DNA from: Palsa-504 sp963800415
GTDB lineage: Bacteria; Actinomycetota; Actinomycetes; Streptosporangiales; Streptosporangiaceae
Direction of reading: 5' to 3'
NCBI GenBank assembly: GCA_963800415.1
Contig: CAWDBS010000073.1
Span: 1 to 64,000, forward strand
DNA: 64,000 nucleotides
A program made the position numbers and the translations under genes. Below are positions 33,721 through 42,940 of the stretch, piece after piece; the first letter of the stretch is position 1, and each line of letters begins with the position of its first letter. The notes beneath the pieces were generated by a model. It was given only the letters and a program-made list of their open reading frames with translations. It was not told where the DNA came from and did not search any database.

Positions 33721-36105
33721 GTGACGGGCTTGGGTGAGGCGGCTTTCGGCGCATACCTCCCCGCCGACATGGTGCTCCGCCGCGCCGACATGGCGGTCGT
33801 GGTCACCGATCGGTTCAGCAATCTCCTCTACCTCAACGAGTTCGCGGCGAGGCTCTTCCGGATTTCCGGTGATGTGGCCCGGCTGGCCGGCTGCCCGGTC
33901 CTGTCCCTGGGCCTGTTCGCCGATGACGGCGTGCGCAAGACGGAGGACCTGGCCGGACAGGTACTGCGCGGCCGGGCCTGGGAGGGAACGTTCGAGAGCG
34001 TGCGCGGTGACGGGTCCCGCATGTTCATCCGGGCCTTCGCCGTGCCGCTGCGTCACCCTGGCGGTGACATCGACGGGATGGTGATCCTGGCCCGGGAGGC
34101 CAGCAAGCGTGATAACCAGGGGCAGCAGGACCGGATTGCCCTGCTGGAGCGCGTGGGCGAGCGGCTGGCCGGCTCACTGGAGATAGGCACCACGCTCAAG
34201 CACGTGGCGGAGATCCTGGTGCCGCAGTTTGCCGATCACTGCTTTATCGACCTGTTCCAGGGTGACCAGCTCTTCCGTCGTGCCATGCGGCACGCGAACG
34301 AGTGGGTGCCGCCGCCGGGGACCTGGGCCCAGGTGGGCGAGCAGATCCACTACCCGGACGGGCACTTCTGCCAGCAGGCGATGGCGGGCCTCGACACGAT
34401 CGCCATCAACGACCTGGACAGCGAGTACTACCCCGCGCCCAGCCCGGAGAGCATGGTGGCGGCGCACCAGGCAGGGCTGACGTCGGTGATCGCGGCGCCG
34501 CTCTACGCTCGCGGCGAGCTCCTCGGCGTGATGAGCCTCGCCCTGTCCAGGCTTACCGACCGCGACGAGCACCACTACGACGCGCCCGACCGTGATCTCA
34601 TCGGCGCCATCGCCGGCCGGGTGGCCATCGCGATCGACAACGCGATGCTGTTCGAGACCGAGCGGCAGACCGCGCTGGCGTTCCAGAAGAGCCTGCTGCC
34701 GCAGGCGATCCCGGAGCTGGACGGCCTTGAGGTCGCCTGCCGGTACGTGCCCGCCAAGCCGCTCGAGACGCAGGGCCAGGGGATCCAGACGCAGGTGGGC
34801 GGCGACTGGTACGACATCATCCCGCTGGCCGCAGGCCGGGTCGGCATCGTCATCGGCGACGTCGAGGGCCGCGGCGCGCGGGCCGCGGCGATCATGGGCC
34901 AGCTGCGGGCCGCCCTGCGGGCGTTCGCGCAGGACGAGAAGTCGCCGGCGGACATCATGCGCAAGCTCGACGATTGGTGCCGCGCGCTCGCTCCCGCCGG
35001 CGAGAACGGCGTGGCGGCCGGGGATCCGCCCACGGCCAGTTGCATCTACATGATCTACGACGCGTGGTCGAGGGAACTGACCTTCGCGAACGCCGGTCAC
35101 GACGCTCCGCTGCTGATCAGCGGCGGGCAGGTGCGCCAGCTCGAGTTCAAGTACAAGGGCGTGCTGCTCGGCGTGCGCGGCAAGGGCATCCAGGGGCTGC
35201 CGACGTACCGGGAGCAGACGATCGGCATGCCGCCCGGGGCCATCCTGGTGTTCTACACGGACGGCCTGACCGACCGGCGGACCCGGGCCGACGGCTCGGG
35301 CCACTACACGGAGGCCGAGGCGGTGGAGATGCTGCGGCACGCGGTCCGCGCGGCCGCGGCCAGCGAGGACGCCGACTCCGTGGCCACGGCGGCCGAGTTC
35401 GCGGTCCCCGGCGACATCGACGACGACATGGCCATCCTGGTGGTCAAGTCCTCCCCGTCCGAGCTCGCCTCGACCGAACGCACGTTCCCGGCCCAGCCGA
35501 TCATGGTCTCCGAGGCGAGGCGGCTGGCCGCTCAGACGTTCGGGTCCTGGGGCATGGACCCCGGGCAGACCGAGCTCGCCTGCCTGCTGGTCTCCGAGGT
35601 GGTGACCAACGCCGTCCTGCACGCGTCGGTCACCCCGAGCCCAGGCCGCGACCTGGACCTGGAACCGCTGATCATGCCCACGCCGGTCAGCGTACCGGCC
35701 GGCCCAGCCGGTTCCGTCGCGGCTGGCTCGGCCCGCCCGACCGGACGGTCGCCGGCCGCGGGCAGGAAGACCGCCGTACCGGCCCAGAAGACCGCCGCCA
35801 GTCCCGGCCAGGGGGCGCCCATCCCAGGCGGCGCGGCGCCAGCCTGGCCCGCCGCCGCCCTGACGTCGGCCCCGGCTGCCCCCAGGGAGTTCGCGCTGCG
35901 ATTGCGGCGCGGCGCGGCCTCGGTGTGGGTGGAGGTCTTCGATCCCGACCTCAGGCTCCCCCGGATCCGCACCGCGGGGGAGACGGACGAGGGCGGCCGC
36001 GGCCTCTACCTGGTCGAGCAGCTGGCGACGCGGTGGGGGTCCAGGCCGACCCCGGAGGGCAAGGCGGTCTGGTTCGAGATGCCGCGCAGCGGCGGCCGGT
36101 CCTAG
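33721..36105 (+). CDS. PAS-GAF-SpoIIE phosphatase with split anti-sigma-type ATPase domain
   Basis: A 794-residue signalling protein. Order: PAS (about 15-125, ADMAVVVTDRFSNLLYLNE), GAF (about 145-320), PP2C/SpoIIE serine phosphatase (about 330-590; GGDWYDIIPLAAGRVGIVIGD, FYTDGLTDRR, DDDMAILVV) and an RsbW-like HATPase_c (600-794). The ATPase domain has its N box (LLVSEVVTNAVLHA) and G box (GRGLYLVEQLATRWG) separated by a roughly 90-residue Pro/Ala-rich insert. Start GTG at 33721. It likely dephosphorylates an anti-anti-sigma factor in response to a PAS/GAF signal; no partner sigma or anti-sigma gene is adjacent. Confidence 0.88.
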   Translation: MTGLGEAAFGAYLPADMVLRRADMAVVVTDRFSNLLYLNEFAARLFRISGDVARLAGCPVLSLGLFADDGVRKTEDLAGQVLRGRAWEGTFESVRGDGSRMFIRAFAVPLRHPGGDIDGMVILAREASKRDNQGQQDRIALLERVGERLAGSLEIGTTLKHVAEILVPQFADHCFIDLFQGDQLFRRAMRHANEWVPPPGTWAQVGEQIHYPDGHFCQQAMAGLDTIAINDLDSEYYPAPSPESMVAAHQAGLTSVIAAPLYARGELLGVMSLALSRLTDRDEHHYDAPDRDLIGAIAGRVAIAIDNAMLFETERQTALAFQKSLLPQAIPELDGLEVACRYVPAKPLETQGQGIQTQVGGDWYDIIPLAAGRVGIVIGDVEGRGARAAAIMGQLRAALRAFAQDEKSPADIMRKLDDWCRALAPAGENGVAAGDPPTASCIYMIYDAWSRELTFANAGHDAPLLISGGQVRQLEFKYKGVLLGVRGKGIQGLPTYREQTIGMPPGAILVFYTDGLTDRRTRADGSGHYTEAEAVEMLRHAVRAAAASEDADSVATAAEFAVPGDIDDDMAILVVKSSPSELASTERTFPAQPIMVSEARRLAAQTFGSWGMDPGQTELACLLVSEVVTNAVLHASVTPSPGRDLDLEPLIMPTPVSVPAGPAGSVAAGSARPTGRSPAAGRKTAVPAQKTAASPGQGAPIPGGAAPAWPAAALTSAPAAPREFALRLRRGAASVWVEVFDPDLRLPRIRTAGETDEGGRGLYLVEQLATRWGSRPTPEGKAVWFEMPRSGGRS

Positions 36106-36161
36106 CCGGGCCGGCCAGTCCGCCCGGCCCGTGGCCGCCGGGCTCTCCCGACCAGTGGCCC

Positions 36162-36203
36162 CCGGATCAGTGGCCCCGGATCAGTGGCCCCGGATCAGTG
36201 GCC
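36162..36203. repeat. 14-bp tandem repeat, 3 units
   Basis: Three units of CCGGATCAGTGGCC between the SpoIIE gene and the small membrane-protein gene; the last unit includes the stop codon of the latter. Confidence 0.8.
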
Positions 36204-36362
36204 GTTGTGCGCCGACCACATCATGAGCCCGACCAGCACGACGATGACGATGGGTGCCAGCCAGTGCTTGCCTGACACGCCTAGCTTCATCTTGCCGCGC
36301 ATGCGCGTCCATCCGAGCGCCACGAGGACGCCGATGAAAACCAGCAAGATGAGTCCGGTCAT
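36195..36362 (-). CDS. Small two-span membrane protein
   Basis: A 55-residue protein with two hydrophobic segments (LILLVFIGVLVALGW and LAPIVIVVLVGLMMW) joined by a basic loop (RMRGKMKLG). The ATG at 36362 follows AGGAGGC with good spacing; the longer frame adds 17 Arg-rich residues without a ribosome site. Function unknown. It stands alone between convergent SpoIIE and the divergent thiolase gene. Confidence 0.65.
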   Translation of the reverse strand: MTGLILLVFIGVLVALGWTRMRGKMKLGVSGKHWLAPIVIVVLVGLMMWSAHNGH

Positions 36363-36518
36363 TGGCCGCCTCCTGAGCCTGCGGTTTGCGAACCCGTTTC
36401 GAGCGTACGGCATTCGATCCCCGGGCGCGAGACGAGGTACCGTGAGCTTCGGGAGCGAAAGCCGACAAACGGGTCAGCCGCGGCAGGCGGACCCGGGAGC
36501 CCGCAGACGGAGGCCGTG

Positions 36519-37664
36519 ATGGCGGAAGCGTTCATAGCCGGTGCGGTGCGCACCGCGATCGGCAGGCGGAACGGATCACTGGCCGGGGTTCATCCGGTCG
36601 ACCTCGGGGCGCACGCCCTGCGCGGGCTGGTGAACCGGACCGGGATCGATCCCGCCGCGGTCGACGACGTGATCATGGGGTGCGTCTCGCAGATCGGCCC
36701 GCAGACCTTCGACGTGGCCAGGAACGCCTGGCTGTCGGCGGGCCTGCCGGAGAGCGTGCCCGGCGTCACCATCGACAGGCAGTGCGGGTCGTCGCAGCAA
36801 GCGGTCCATTTCGCCGCCCAGGCGGTGATGTCCGGCACGCAGGACCTGGTGGTCGCGGCCGGCCTGGAGAGCATGAGCATCGTCACCATGGGCTCGACCG
36901 TCACCTTGCCCGCGCAGGCGGGCATGCCGGTCCCGTGGGGCCACGGCTGGCGGGAACGCTACGGTGACCAGGAGATCTCTCAGTTCCGCGGCGCTCAGCT
37001 GATCTGCGAGCAGTGGGGCCTCAAGCGGAGCCAGCTCGAAGAGTTCGCCCTGGAGAGCCACCAGCGCGCGGTCCGCGCCATCGACGAGGGCCGGTTCGAG
37101 CGGCAGATAGTGCCGCTCGACGGCTTCAGCCAGGACGAGGGCCCGCGCCGGGACACGTCGCTGGAGAAGATGGCGGCACTGGCCCCGCTCCGCCCGGACT
37201 GGGAGATCACCGCGGCGGTCTCCTCGCAGATTTCCGACGGCGCCGGCGCCCTGCTCATCGCCTCCGAGGCGGCCCTCGAGCGACACGGCCTGACCCCGCT
37301 GGCCCGTCTGCACACGCTGGCCGTGGTCGGCTCCGATCCGGTGCTGATGCTGACCGGCCCGATCGAGGCGACCAGGAAGGCGCTGGCCCGGGCCGGGTTG
37401 ACGATCGGGGACATCGACGTGTTCGAGGTCAACGAGGCGTTTGCGCCCGTCCTGCTGGCCTGGTCGGAGGACACCGGGGCGTCGCTCGACCGGACCAACC
37501 CGAATGGCGGGGCCATCGCGCTCGGGCACCCGCTCGGGGCGACCGGGGCGATCTTGATGACCAAACTGGTCTACGAGCTCCAGCGGACCGGTGGCCGGTT
37601 CGGCCTGCAGACCATGTGCGAGGGCGGCGGCCAGGCCAACGCCACCATCATCGAGCGGGTCTAG
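36519..37664 (+). CDS. Thiolase family protein (acetyl-CoA acetyltransferase)
   Basis: A 381-residue thiolase. Catalytic residues are in place: nucleophile Cys in TIDRQCGSSQQAV, NEAFAP, His in GHPLGATGA and Cys in CEGGGQANA. It would condense or cleave 3-ketoacyl-CoA in fatty-acid or related acyl-CoA metabolism. A GTG at 36516 and ATG at 36519 both follow ACGGAGG; I use the ATG. It has no beta-oxidation partner next to it and is followed convergently by the wHTH regulator gene (4-bp overlap of ends). Confidence 0.9.
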   Translation: MAEAFIAGAVRTAIGRRNGSLAGVHPVDLGAHALRGLVNRTGIDPAAVDDVIMGCVSQIGPQTFDVARNAWLSAGLPESVPGVTIDRQCGSSQQAVHFAAQAVMSGTQDLVVAAGLESMSIVTMGSTVTLPAQAGMPVPWGHGWRERYGDQEISQFRGAQLICEQWGLKRSQLEEFALESHQRAVRAIDEGRFERQIVPLDGFSQDEGPRRDTSLEKMAALAPLRPDWEITAAVSSQISDGAGALLIASEAALERHGLTPLARLHTLAVVGSDPVLMLTGPIEATRKALARAGLTIGDIDVFEVNEAFAPVLLAWSEDTGASLDRTNPNGGAIALGHPLGATGAILMTKLVYELQRTGGRFGLQTMCEGGGQANATIIERV

Positions 37665-38131
37665 CCGCCCGTCAGGTCCGGGCCGTCCATCCTCCCTAGG
37701 TCCGGCCCGGACAGGTCCGGCCCGGACAGGTCCGGGCCGCGGAGCAGGTAGCCGGCGCCGCGGCGGGTGTGGATGAGCGGCGGCCCGAGCCGGTGGAGCT
37801 TGCGCCGCAGATAGCTGACGTACGTCTCCACCACCTGGGCCTGCCCGGTGTAACCGCGGCCCCACACGCGCTGCAGCAGCTGGCTCCTGCTCAGCACGCT
37901 GCCCTGGTGCCGGAGCAGGCAGGCCAGCAACCGGAACTCGGTCGGGGACAGGTCCACCAGCGTTCCCGCCCGGTGCACCGTCCACCGGGACTCGTCGAGC
38001 ACGAGGTCGCCGCAGCGCAGCACACGCGGCTCTGCGGCCTCCGCGTACTGGCCGGAATCCCGGTAAGAGTCATGAGCTTCTGCCATGGCGTCTGCAGGTT
38101 CGAGGGCGTACGCCCGGTGAGCGGCGTCCAC
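37661..38131 (-). CDS. OmpR/PhoB-type winged-helix DNA-binding protein without receiver domain
   Basis: Residues 35-130 form a complete Trans_reg_C domain (LSPTEFRLLACLLRHQGSVL, SRSQLLQRVWG, VETYVSYLRRKL, HTRRGAGYLL). There is no receiver domain; the N-terminus is a short unrelated segment, and the ATG could be 38131 or 38086. The C-terminus is a repetitive SGPDL tail from a 15-bp repeat (AGGTCCGGCCCGGAC). It lies downstream of the secreted-protein gene on the same strand. It may be an orphan regulator or the remnant of a response regulator that lost its receiver. Confidence 0.75.
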   Translation of the reverse strand: MDAAHRAYALEPADAMAEAHDSYRDSGQYAEAAEPRVLRCGDLVLDESRWTVHRAGTLVDLSPTEFRLLACLLRHQGSVLSRSQLLQRVWGRGYTGQAQVVETYVSYLRRKLHRLGPPLIHTRRGAGYLLRGPDLSGPDLSGPDLGRMDGPDLTGG

Positions 38132-38245
38132 GGAATCCTTGGGGCTCTGGGGGTCTTTCGGGTCGTTAGGGCCGTGCCAGGCGCACCCGCGGGGAACGCG
38201 GGTGCGCCGGCGAAGCTGGCGCCGCCAGCCACTGGCTGACTGGAC

Positions 38246-39144
38246 TCACCAGTGGGTCGCCGCCGCGGTCGGCGTGACCACCGGCGTAGCGCCGGTGCCT
38301 GGCCGCCGACGGTGCCGGCCTGGCCGCCGACGGTGCCGGTGCTCAGCGGAGTGAACAGGACCAGCTGGGCGTGCAGCGTCCAGTGCGACCGCGTGCCGGC
38401 CACCAGCGCCAGGTCACCGCGGGCGAGCGTGTTCGTGGCCTGCCACGCGTTCTGGGTGAACGTGATGGGGTTCCACGTCGGCAGGCCGGCCAGCGGGGTG
38501 GTCGCGGTCTGGGACACCGTCGCCACGCTCCTGCTCACCGTGACCGTCACGGTGAGATTGGTGTTGGCCACCTGGATGGTGACGGTCTGCGGAGCCGGGG
38601 TCGGCGTCAGCAAGGCCGCGGCCGTGGTCGGGCTGCCGGCCAGCAGGGTCGTCGCCGGGATCATGTTGCCCGACGTCATCGCCTGCTGGGTCGCGCTGGT
38701 GCTCGCGGTCAGCGCCTGCGTGCCAGCCGTCGTGTTCGAGACATTCTGGAAGTGCGTCGCGCCGGACAGCAGCCACAGGTGCAGTGAGCCGTTGGATGAC
38801 TGCAGGATCAGGAACTTCTTCGTGGCCAGCACCACGATGCCGCGCTGTACGGCGAGCGTCTTGCCCTTGTGGGTCGTCTGGCTGAACTGGCGCGCCTGGG
38901 TGAGCTGCGCGAGCTGAGCGTAGGAGCTCTGCCTGGACCAGTTCCAGCTGTTCATGGCTGAGCTGATCGTGGTTCCCTCGTTGCCGAAGCGAGATGAGTA
39001 AGCGGCCGACGTGGCCGTGGGCGCGGCTCCGTGGCTGGCAACTACCGCTGCCGCCGCCACCGCGCCGCCGACAAGTACGGCGGTCGCGATACCGACCCGG
39101 GTCTTCACGGAGCTTTTCCCGTAACGCCGATCGCGGGCCCTCAT
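38246..39144 (-). CDS. Predicted secreted/anchored protein of unknown function, probable frameshift near 3' end
   Basis: The N-terminus is a signal or anchor (TRVGIATAVLVGGAVAAAAVVASHG) after a basic start; the ATG at 39144 follows GAAGGAGG. The mature part is Thr/Ser/Ala-rich (SSRFGNEGTTISSAMNSW..., VTIQVANTNLTVTVTVSRSV) and resembles actinobacterial cell-surface proteins, but I do not recognise a family. The literal frame runs 417 residues into the wHTH gene. A one-base shift within a short tandem repeat (about 38302-38335, VGGQAGTVGGQA) gives TGATPVVTPTAAATHW and a stop at 38246, which I take as the real end. Confidence 0.6.
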
Positions 39145-39340
39145 GGATGCCTCCTTCGTCCGTGGACGCCACGCCCGCTTCGCGCGTCCAGGTAAGACTG
39201 GTCGGGCCTGGTGGGTGCTAGGTAGCCGATGGACGGCCCGTCTGTATCCATGGCTTCGAGACTGCCCCGATTAGCGGCGGCCGGGCCCCGAATCGAGGCG
39301 CCCGTAAGCAGTACGTTCGTGAGTTCACATGCTCATGACA

Positions 39341-39368
39341 GCGCCCGCCGCGGTGACCCGGCGGGCGC
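39341..39368 (-). terminator. Hairpin terminator downstream of argS
   Basis: GCGCCCGCCG-N8-CGGCGGGCGC is a perfect 10-bp stem, 20 bp beyond the argS stop on the minus strand. Confidence 0.7.
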
Positions 39369-39388
39369 TGGAGGAGTTCAGCTCTCGG

Positions 39389-41182
39389 TTACATTCGCTC
39401 CGGGACGGGCACCCCGAGCAGGGCGAGGCCCTTGGTCAGCACGTCGAGGGTGAGCGCGCAGAGGGCGAGCCGGCTGACCCGCAGCGCCTCGGGCTCGGCC
39501 TTGAGCACCGGGCACTCCTCGTAGAACGTGGTGAACAAGCTGGCCACGTCGAACAGGTAGGCGCACAGGCGGTGCGGTTCCGCGGTCTCACCCAGCTGGG
39601 TCACCATGGCGCCGAAACTGAGCAGCCTCAGCGCGAGTGCCCGTTCCGGCCCCGCGGAGATCGCGACGCCCGTCCGGCGGGCCGCGGCCTCCGCATCGGC
39701 GGTGCCGCTGGCGGCTTGGTCGGCCTGGCCGCCGGCGGCTCCGGCGTCGGCACGGCGGAAGATGGACCGGATCCGCGCGGTGGCGTACTGCAGGTAGGGC
39801 CCGGTGTTGCCGCGGAACGAGATCATCCGGTCCCAGTCGAACAGGTAGGCGCTCTCGCGCGCGGTGGACAGATCGGCGTACTTCACCGCGCCGATGCCGA
39901 CCGCCTCGGCCACCGCGTTCAGCTCGGCCTCCTCGAAGCGGGCCGCCGCGTCCAGCTCGTCGAGGATGCCGCGGGCCCGGTCGACGCCCTCCTGGAGCAG
40001 GCCGCTGAGCTTCGGCGTCTCGCCTTCCCTGGTCTTCAGCCGGTTGCCGTCCTGGCCGAGCACCATGCCGATCTGGGCGTGCTCGAAACTGGCACCCGCC
40101 GGTATCCAGCCGGCCTCCCGGGCCACCGAGAAGACCATCTGGAAGTGCAGGGCCTGCTCGGAACCGACCACGTATACCGACCGGTCGCAGCTGAGCTTGT
40201 CCACCCGGTAGCGGACTGCGGCCAGGTCGGTCGAGGCGTAGTTGTAGCCGCCGTCGCTTTTGCGGATGATGAGCGGCAGCGGCCTGCCCTCGCGGCCGGT
40301 GAAACCGGCGGGGAACGCGCACAGCGCGCCCTCGCTTTCGGTCGCGATGCCCCTCTCCTCGAGCTCGCCGACCGTGTCGGCGAGCATGTCGTTGTAGAAG
40401 CTCTCGCCGCGGATATCGGCGTCGGTCAGGCTCACGCCGAGCCGGGTGTAGATCTGGTGCAGGTACTCCCGGGAGATGTCGACCAGCCGCTGCCAGATGG
40501 CCAGCGTGTCCGGGTCCCCGGCCTGCAGCCGTACCAGCCGGCTCCGGGCGCGCTCGGTGAACTCGGGCTTGGTCTCGAACTTGCGCCGGGCCGCCTGGTA
40601 GAACGCGTTCGGGTCGGTGGTCAGCAGGGCCGCCTCCGCCGAGTCCGGCCCCACGTCGAGGAGGTGCTCGATGAGCATGCCGAATGGCGTGCCCCAGTCT
40701 CCGACGTGGTTGTCCCTGATCACCCGGTGCCCGGCGAACTCCAGGACGCGCGCGATGGCGTCGCCGACGATGGTCGTGCGCAGGTGCCCGACGTGCATCT
40801 CCTTGGCGACGTTCGGCGAGGAGTACTCCACCACCACCGTCTGAGGGCTGGCCGCCGGCCTGAGTCCGAGCCTGGGGTCGTTGAGCATCTGCGAGGCCTG
40901 GGCGGCGATCCAGTCGTCGCGCAGAGTGAAGTTGATGAAGCCGGGCCCGCTGACCTCAGGCTCGGCGCATATGTCCGTGACGTCCAGCCGGGCGGTCAGC
41001 TCGCCGGCCACCTCTCGCGGCGGCCGGCCCAGCCGCTTGCCGAGTGGCAATGCCACGTTGGCCTGGAAATCCGCGAACGCCGACGGCCGGATCAGCGGGT
41101 CGGCGTCGCCGTAGTCCGGGCCGAACGACGCGACGATCGCGTCCTGCACCCGCTGCGCGAGAACCTGCTGTGGATCGGCCAT
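39389..41182 (-). CDS. argS: Arginyl-tRNA synthetase
   Basis: A 597-residue class I synthetase. The N-terminal additional domain (tRNA D-loop binding) is followed by the catalytic core with HIGH-type HVGHLRTTIVGDA after EYSSPNVAKEMH, RDNHVGDWGTPFG, and the ArgRS-specific LKTREGETPKL in place of KMSKS. The C-terminal DALR anticodon-binding domain ends in VPVPERM. A Gly/Ala-rich insertion (ADAGAAGGQADQAASGTADAE) precedes the DALR domain. It is followed by a terminator and preceded by plsX on the same strand, 19 bp away. Confidence 0.95.
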   Translation of the reverse strand: MADPQQVLAQRVQDAIVASFGPDYGDADPLIRPSAFADFQANVALPLGKRLGRPPREVAGELTARLDVTDICAEPEVSGPGFINFTLRDDWIAAQASQMLNDPRLGLRPAASPQTVVVEYSSPNVAKEMHVGHLRTTIVGDAIARVLEFAGHRVIRDNHVGDWGTPFGMLIEHLLDVGPDSAEAALLTTDPNAFYQAARRKFETKPEFTERARSRLVRLQAGDPDTLAIWQRLVDISREYLHQIYTRLGVSLTDADIRGESFYNDMLADTVGELEERGIATESEGALCAFPAGFTGREGRPLPLIIRKSDGGYNYASTDLAAVRYRVDKLSCDRSVYVVGSEQALHFQMVFSVAREAGWIPAGASFEHAQIGMVLGQDGNRLKTREGETPKLSGLLQEGVDRARGILDELDAAARFEEAELNAVAEAVGIGAVKYADLSTARESAYLFDWDRMISFRGNTGPYLQYATARIRSIFRRADAGAAGGQADQAASGTADAEAAARRTGVAISAGPERALALRLLSFGAMVTQLGETAEPHRLCAYLFDVASLFTTFYEECPVLKAEPEALRVSRLALCALTLDVLTKGLALLGVPVPERM

Positions 41183-41201
41183 GACCTAAGCCTATAGGCG
41201 G

Positions 41202-42239
41202 TCACGGACGGCGCAGGAAGTGGCCGCCGCGGCCGGCCGACCGGCCCGGGCCCAGTCGCTGCGTGATCTTCTCGGTGATCTCGCCCCGGGCCAGGTCGGC
41301 CGCCAGCAGGCAGGCGGAGGTGACGGCGCGGGAGGTGCTCGCGCCGTGCGCGATCACCACGGTTCCGCCCAGACCGAGCAGGACGGCTCCGCCGTAGCTC
41401 TCGGCGTCGAGCCGCGCGGCGAGCTCGCGCAAGCCGCGGCGCTGCAGAAACGCGCCGACGCGGGCGGTCCGCGTGGCGGTCACCGCCGCGCGGAGCTCGG
41501 CCGCGGCGAACCGGATCGAGCCTTCGAGCGTCTTCAGCGCTACGTTCCCGGTGAAGCCGTCGGTCACGATCACGTCGAGCTCGCCGGCCAGCAGGTCACC
41601 GCCCTCCACGTTGCCCGCGAAGCTCAGCGGCAGCGCGCCGTGCGGCGGATCGCTGGCCAGCAGCTCATGCGCGCGCCTGGTGAACTTGTTCCCCTTCCCC
41701 GGTTCGGTCCCGATCGTCAGCAGCCCCACTTGCGGGTCGGGCACGCCCAGCGCGGTCTGCGCGTAAGCCACGCCGAGCTGACCGAACTGGACGAGCATCT
41801 CCGGCTTGGGATCGGCGGTCGCGCCCGCGTCGATGAGCACCGTGCGGCCCGGCCGGGTGGGCAGTACGACAGCGAGCCCGGGCCGCAGCACACCGGGCAG
41901 CGACCGCAGCCGCAGCCGCGCGGTCGCCACGATGCCGCCGGTCGACCCGGCCGACACCACCGCGGCCGCGTCGCCGCGCCGGACCAGCTGGCACGCCACC
42001 GCCACGCTCGACCGCGGGCGGCGCAGGCTGGCCAGCGCGCCCTCGTTCATCGCCAGGTTGTCTTCGGCCGGCACGATCTGGACCTCGTCGATGGCGCCCA
42101 TCCCGCCGAGCACCTGGCGCAGCCGGGCCGGAGGGCCGGTCAGCAGGACCTGGACGCCGTGCTCGCGCTGGGCCGCGAGCGCCCCGGCGACTATCGCAAC
42201 GGGGGCGTGATCGCCGCCCATCGCGTCGACCGCGATCAC
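41202..42239 (-). CDS. plsX: Phosphate acyltransferase PlsX
   Basis: PlsX converts acyl-ACP to acyl-phosphate for phospholipid synthesis. Family blocks are MIAVDAMGGDHAP at the start, SAGSTGGIVATARLRL, LIDAGATADPKPEMLVQFG, IGTEPGKGN, and VTDGFTGNVALKTLEG. Start GTG at 42239; length 345 residues. In most bacteria plsX follows rpmF and yceD, but here the upstream side holds no such genes and leads directly into the rearranged zone. argS lies 19 bp downstream. Confidence 0.93.
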   Translation of the reverse strand: MIAVDAMGGDHAPVAIVAGALAAQREHGVQVLLTGPPARLRQVLGGMGAIDEVQIVPAEDNLAMNEGALASLRRPRSSVAVACQLVRRGDAAAVVSAGSTGGIVATARLRLRSLPGVLRPGLAVVLPTRPGRTVLIDAGATADPKPEMLVQFGQLGVAYAQTALGVPDPQVGLLTIGTEPGKGNKFTRRAHELLASDPPHGALPLSFAGNVEGGDLLAGELDVIVTDGFTGNVALKTLEGSIRFAAAELRAAVTATRTARVGAFLQRRGLRELAARLDAESYGGAVLLGLGGTVVIAHGASTSRAVTSACLLAADLARGEITEKITQRLGPGRSAGRGGHFLRRP

Positions 42240-42583
42240 CGGGCCGGATGCGCCGCGTCCCGGGCGCTCCGCGCCATCCGCGGGGCGTCCGGGATCTCCC
42301 GTGCTTCCCGGGTCAGCCTCGCCGTCCCGCGCCGGGGATCGCCGCTGCGGGCCGTCCGGCGCCGTACTCAGCGGATCACCGAGGGCCGCGGCCGCGGATG
42401 GTGCCTCATCCTTGCTGTGCCCTTCGACCAGAGTGCCGGTGTGGTGGCCCCATTATGGCCCTGACGAGGGGCTCGGGCGGGCGGGGTCCAGGTCCGCGGC
42501 GACGCGGGCGGCGGGCCGGGCCGCGCGCAGCCGGGCCGTAACCCGTCCCGGGCGCCCGTATTGTACGGCTATAAACGCACAGA
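42240..42583. other. Non-coding stretch upstream of plsX
   Basis: About 340 bp without a convincing gene in any frame. I looked for rpmF and yceD, the usual upstream partners of plsX, and did not find them. The segment marks the boundary between conserved chromosomal genes and the rearranged zone to the right. Confidence 0.5.
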
Positions 42584-42850
42584 ATGGAGCTATTAGCCAA
42601 AACCGGGGTCTTGGAAGTTGCTGTGATCCGGCCGCTCATCGATCCGCAGAACGGTCTCGATCACCTCGAGTCGATCAGGATCGGCACCAAGTCGCTGGCC
42701 TACTGGCCGCAGCGGTTCGTCAGCGACCCGGATGCCGACGCGACCCTCCGGCTGTTCGGCGAGGTCGTCGCCTCAGGCCGGACGCTGGCGCTGATGGCGC
42801 ACTTCTCGCATCCGCGCGAGCTCGAGCCACCGGTGCGCCGGGCGGGTTGA
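42584..42850 (+). pseudogene. Fragment of a lysine 2,3-aminomutase (KamA) family radical SAM gene
   Basis: The 88 residues include a characteristic internal block of KamA-type proteins: SIRIGTKSLAYWPQRF, then DPDADATLRLFGEVVASGR and LALMAHFSHPRELE. The N-terminal CxxxCxxC radical-SAM motif and the C-terminal half are absent, so only about a fifth of the gene remains. The ATG at 42584 is fortuitous. It is a relic rather than a functional small gene. Confidence 0.7.
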
Positions 42851-42940
42851 CGACGGCAATCAGAACAGCCGGCTCCCGGCGAACTCCACCGGGTTGCAGC
42901 CGCGGCCCGGCCCGTACGCCGGACAGGTGACGGATACCCG

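Noticed and set aside
38246..38345. Winged-helix gene translationally fused to the secreted protein
   Set aside because: The 417-residue frame reads the regulator region out of frame; the two genes are separate once the shift in the short repeat is allowed for.
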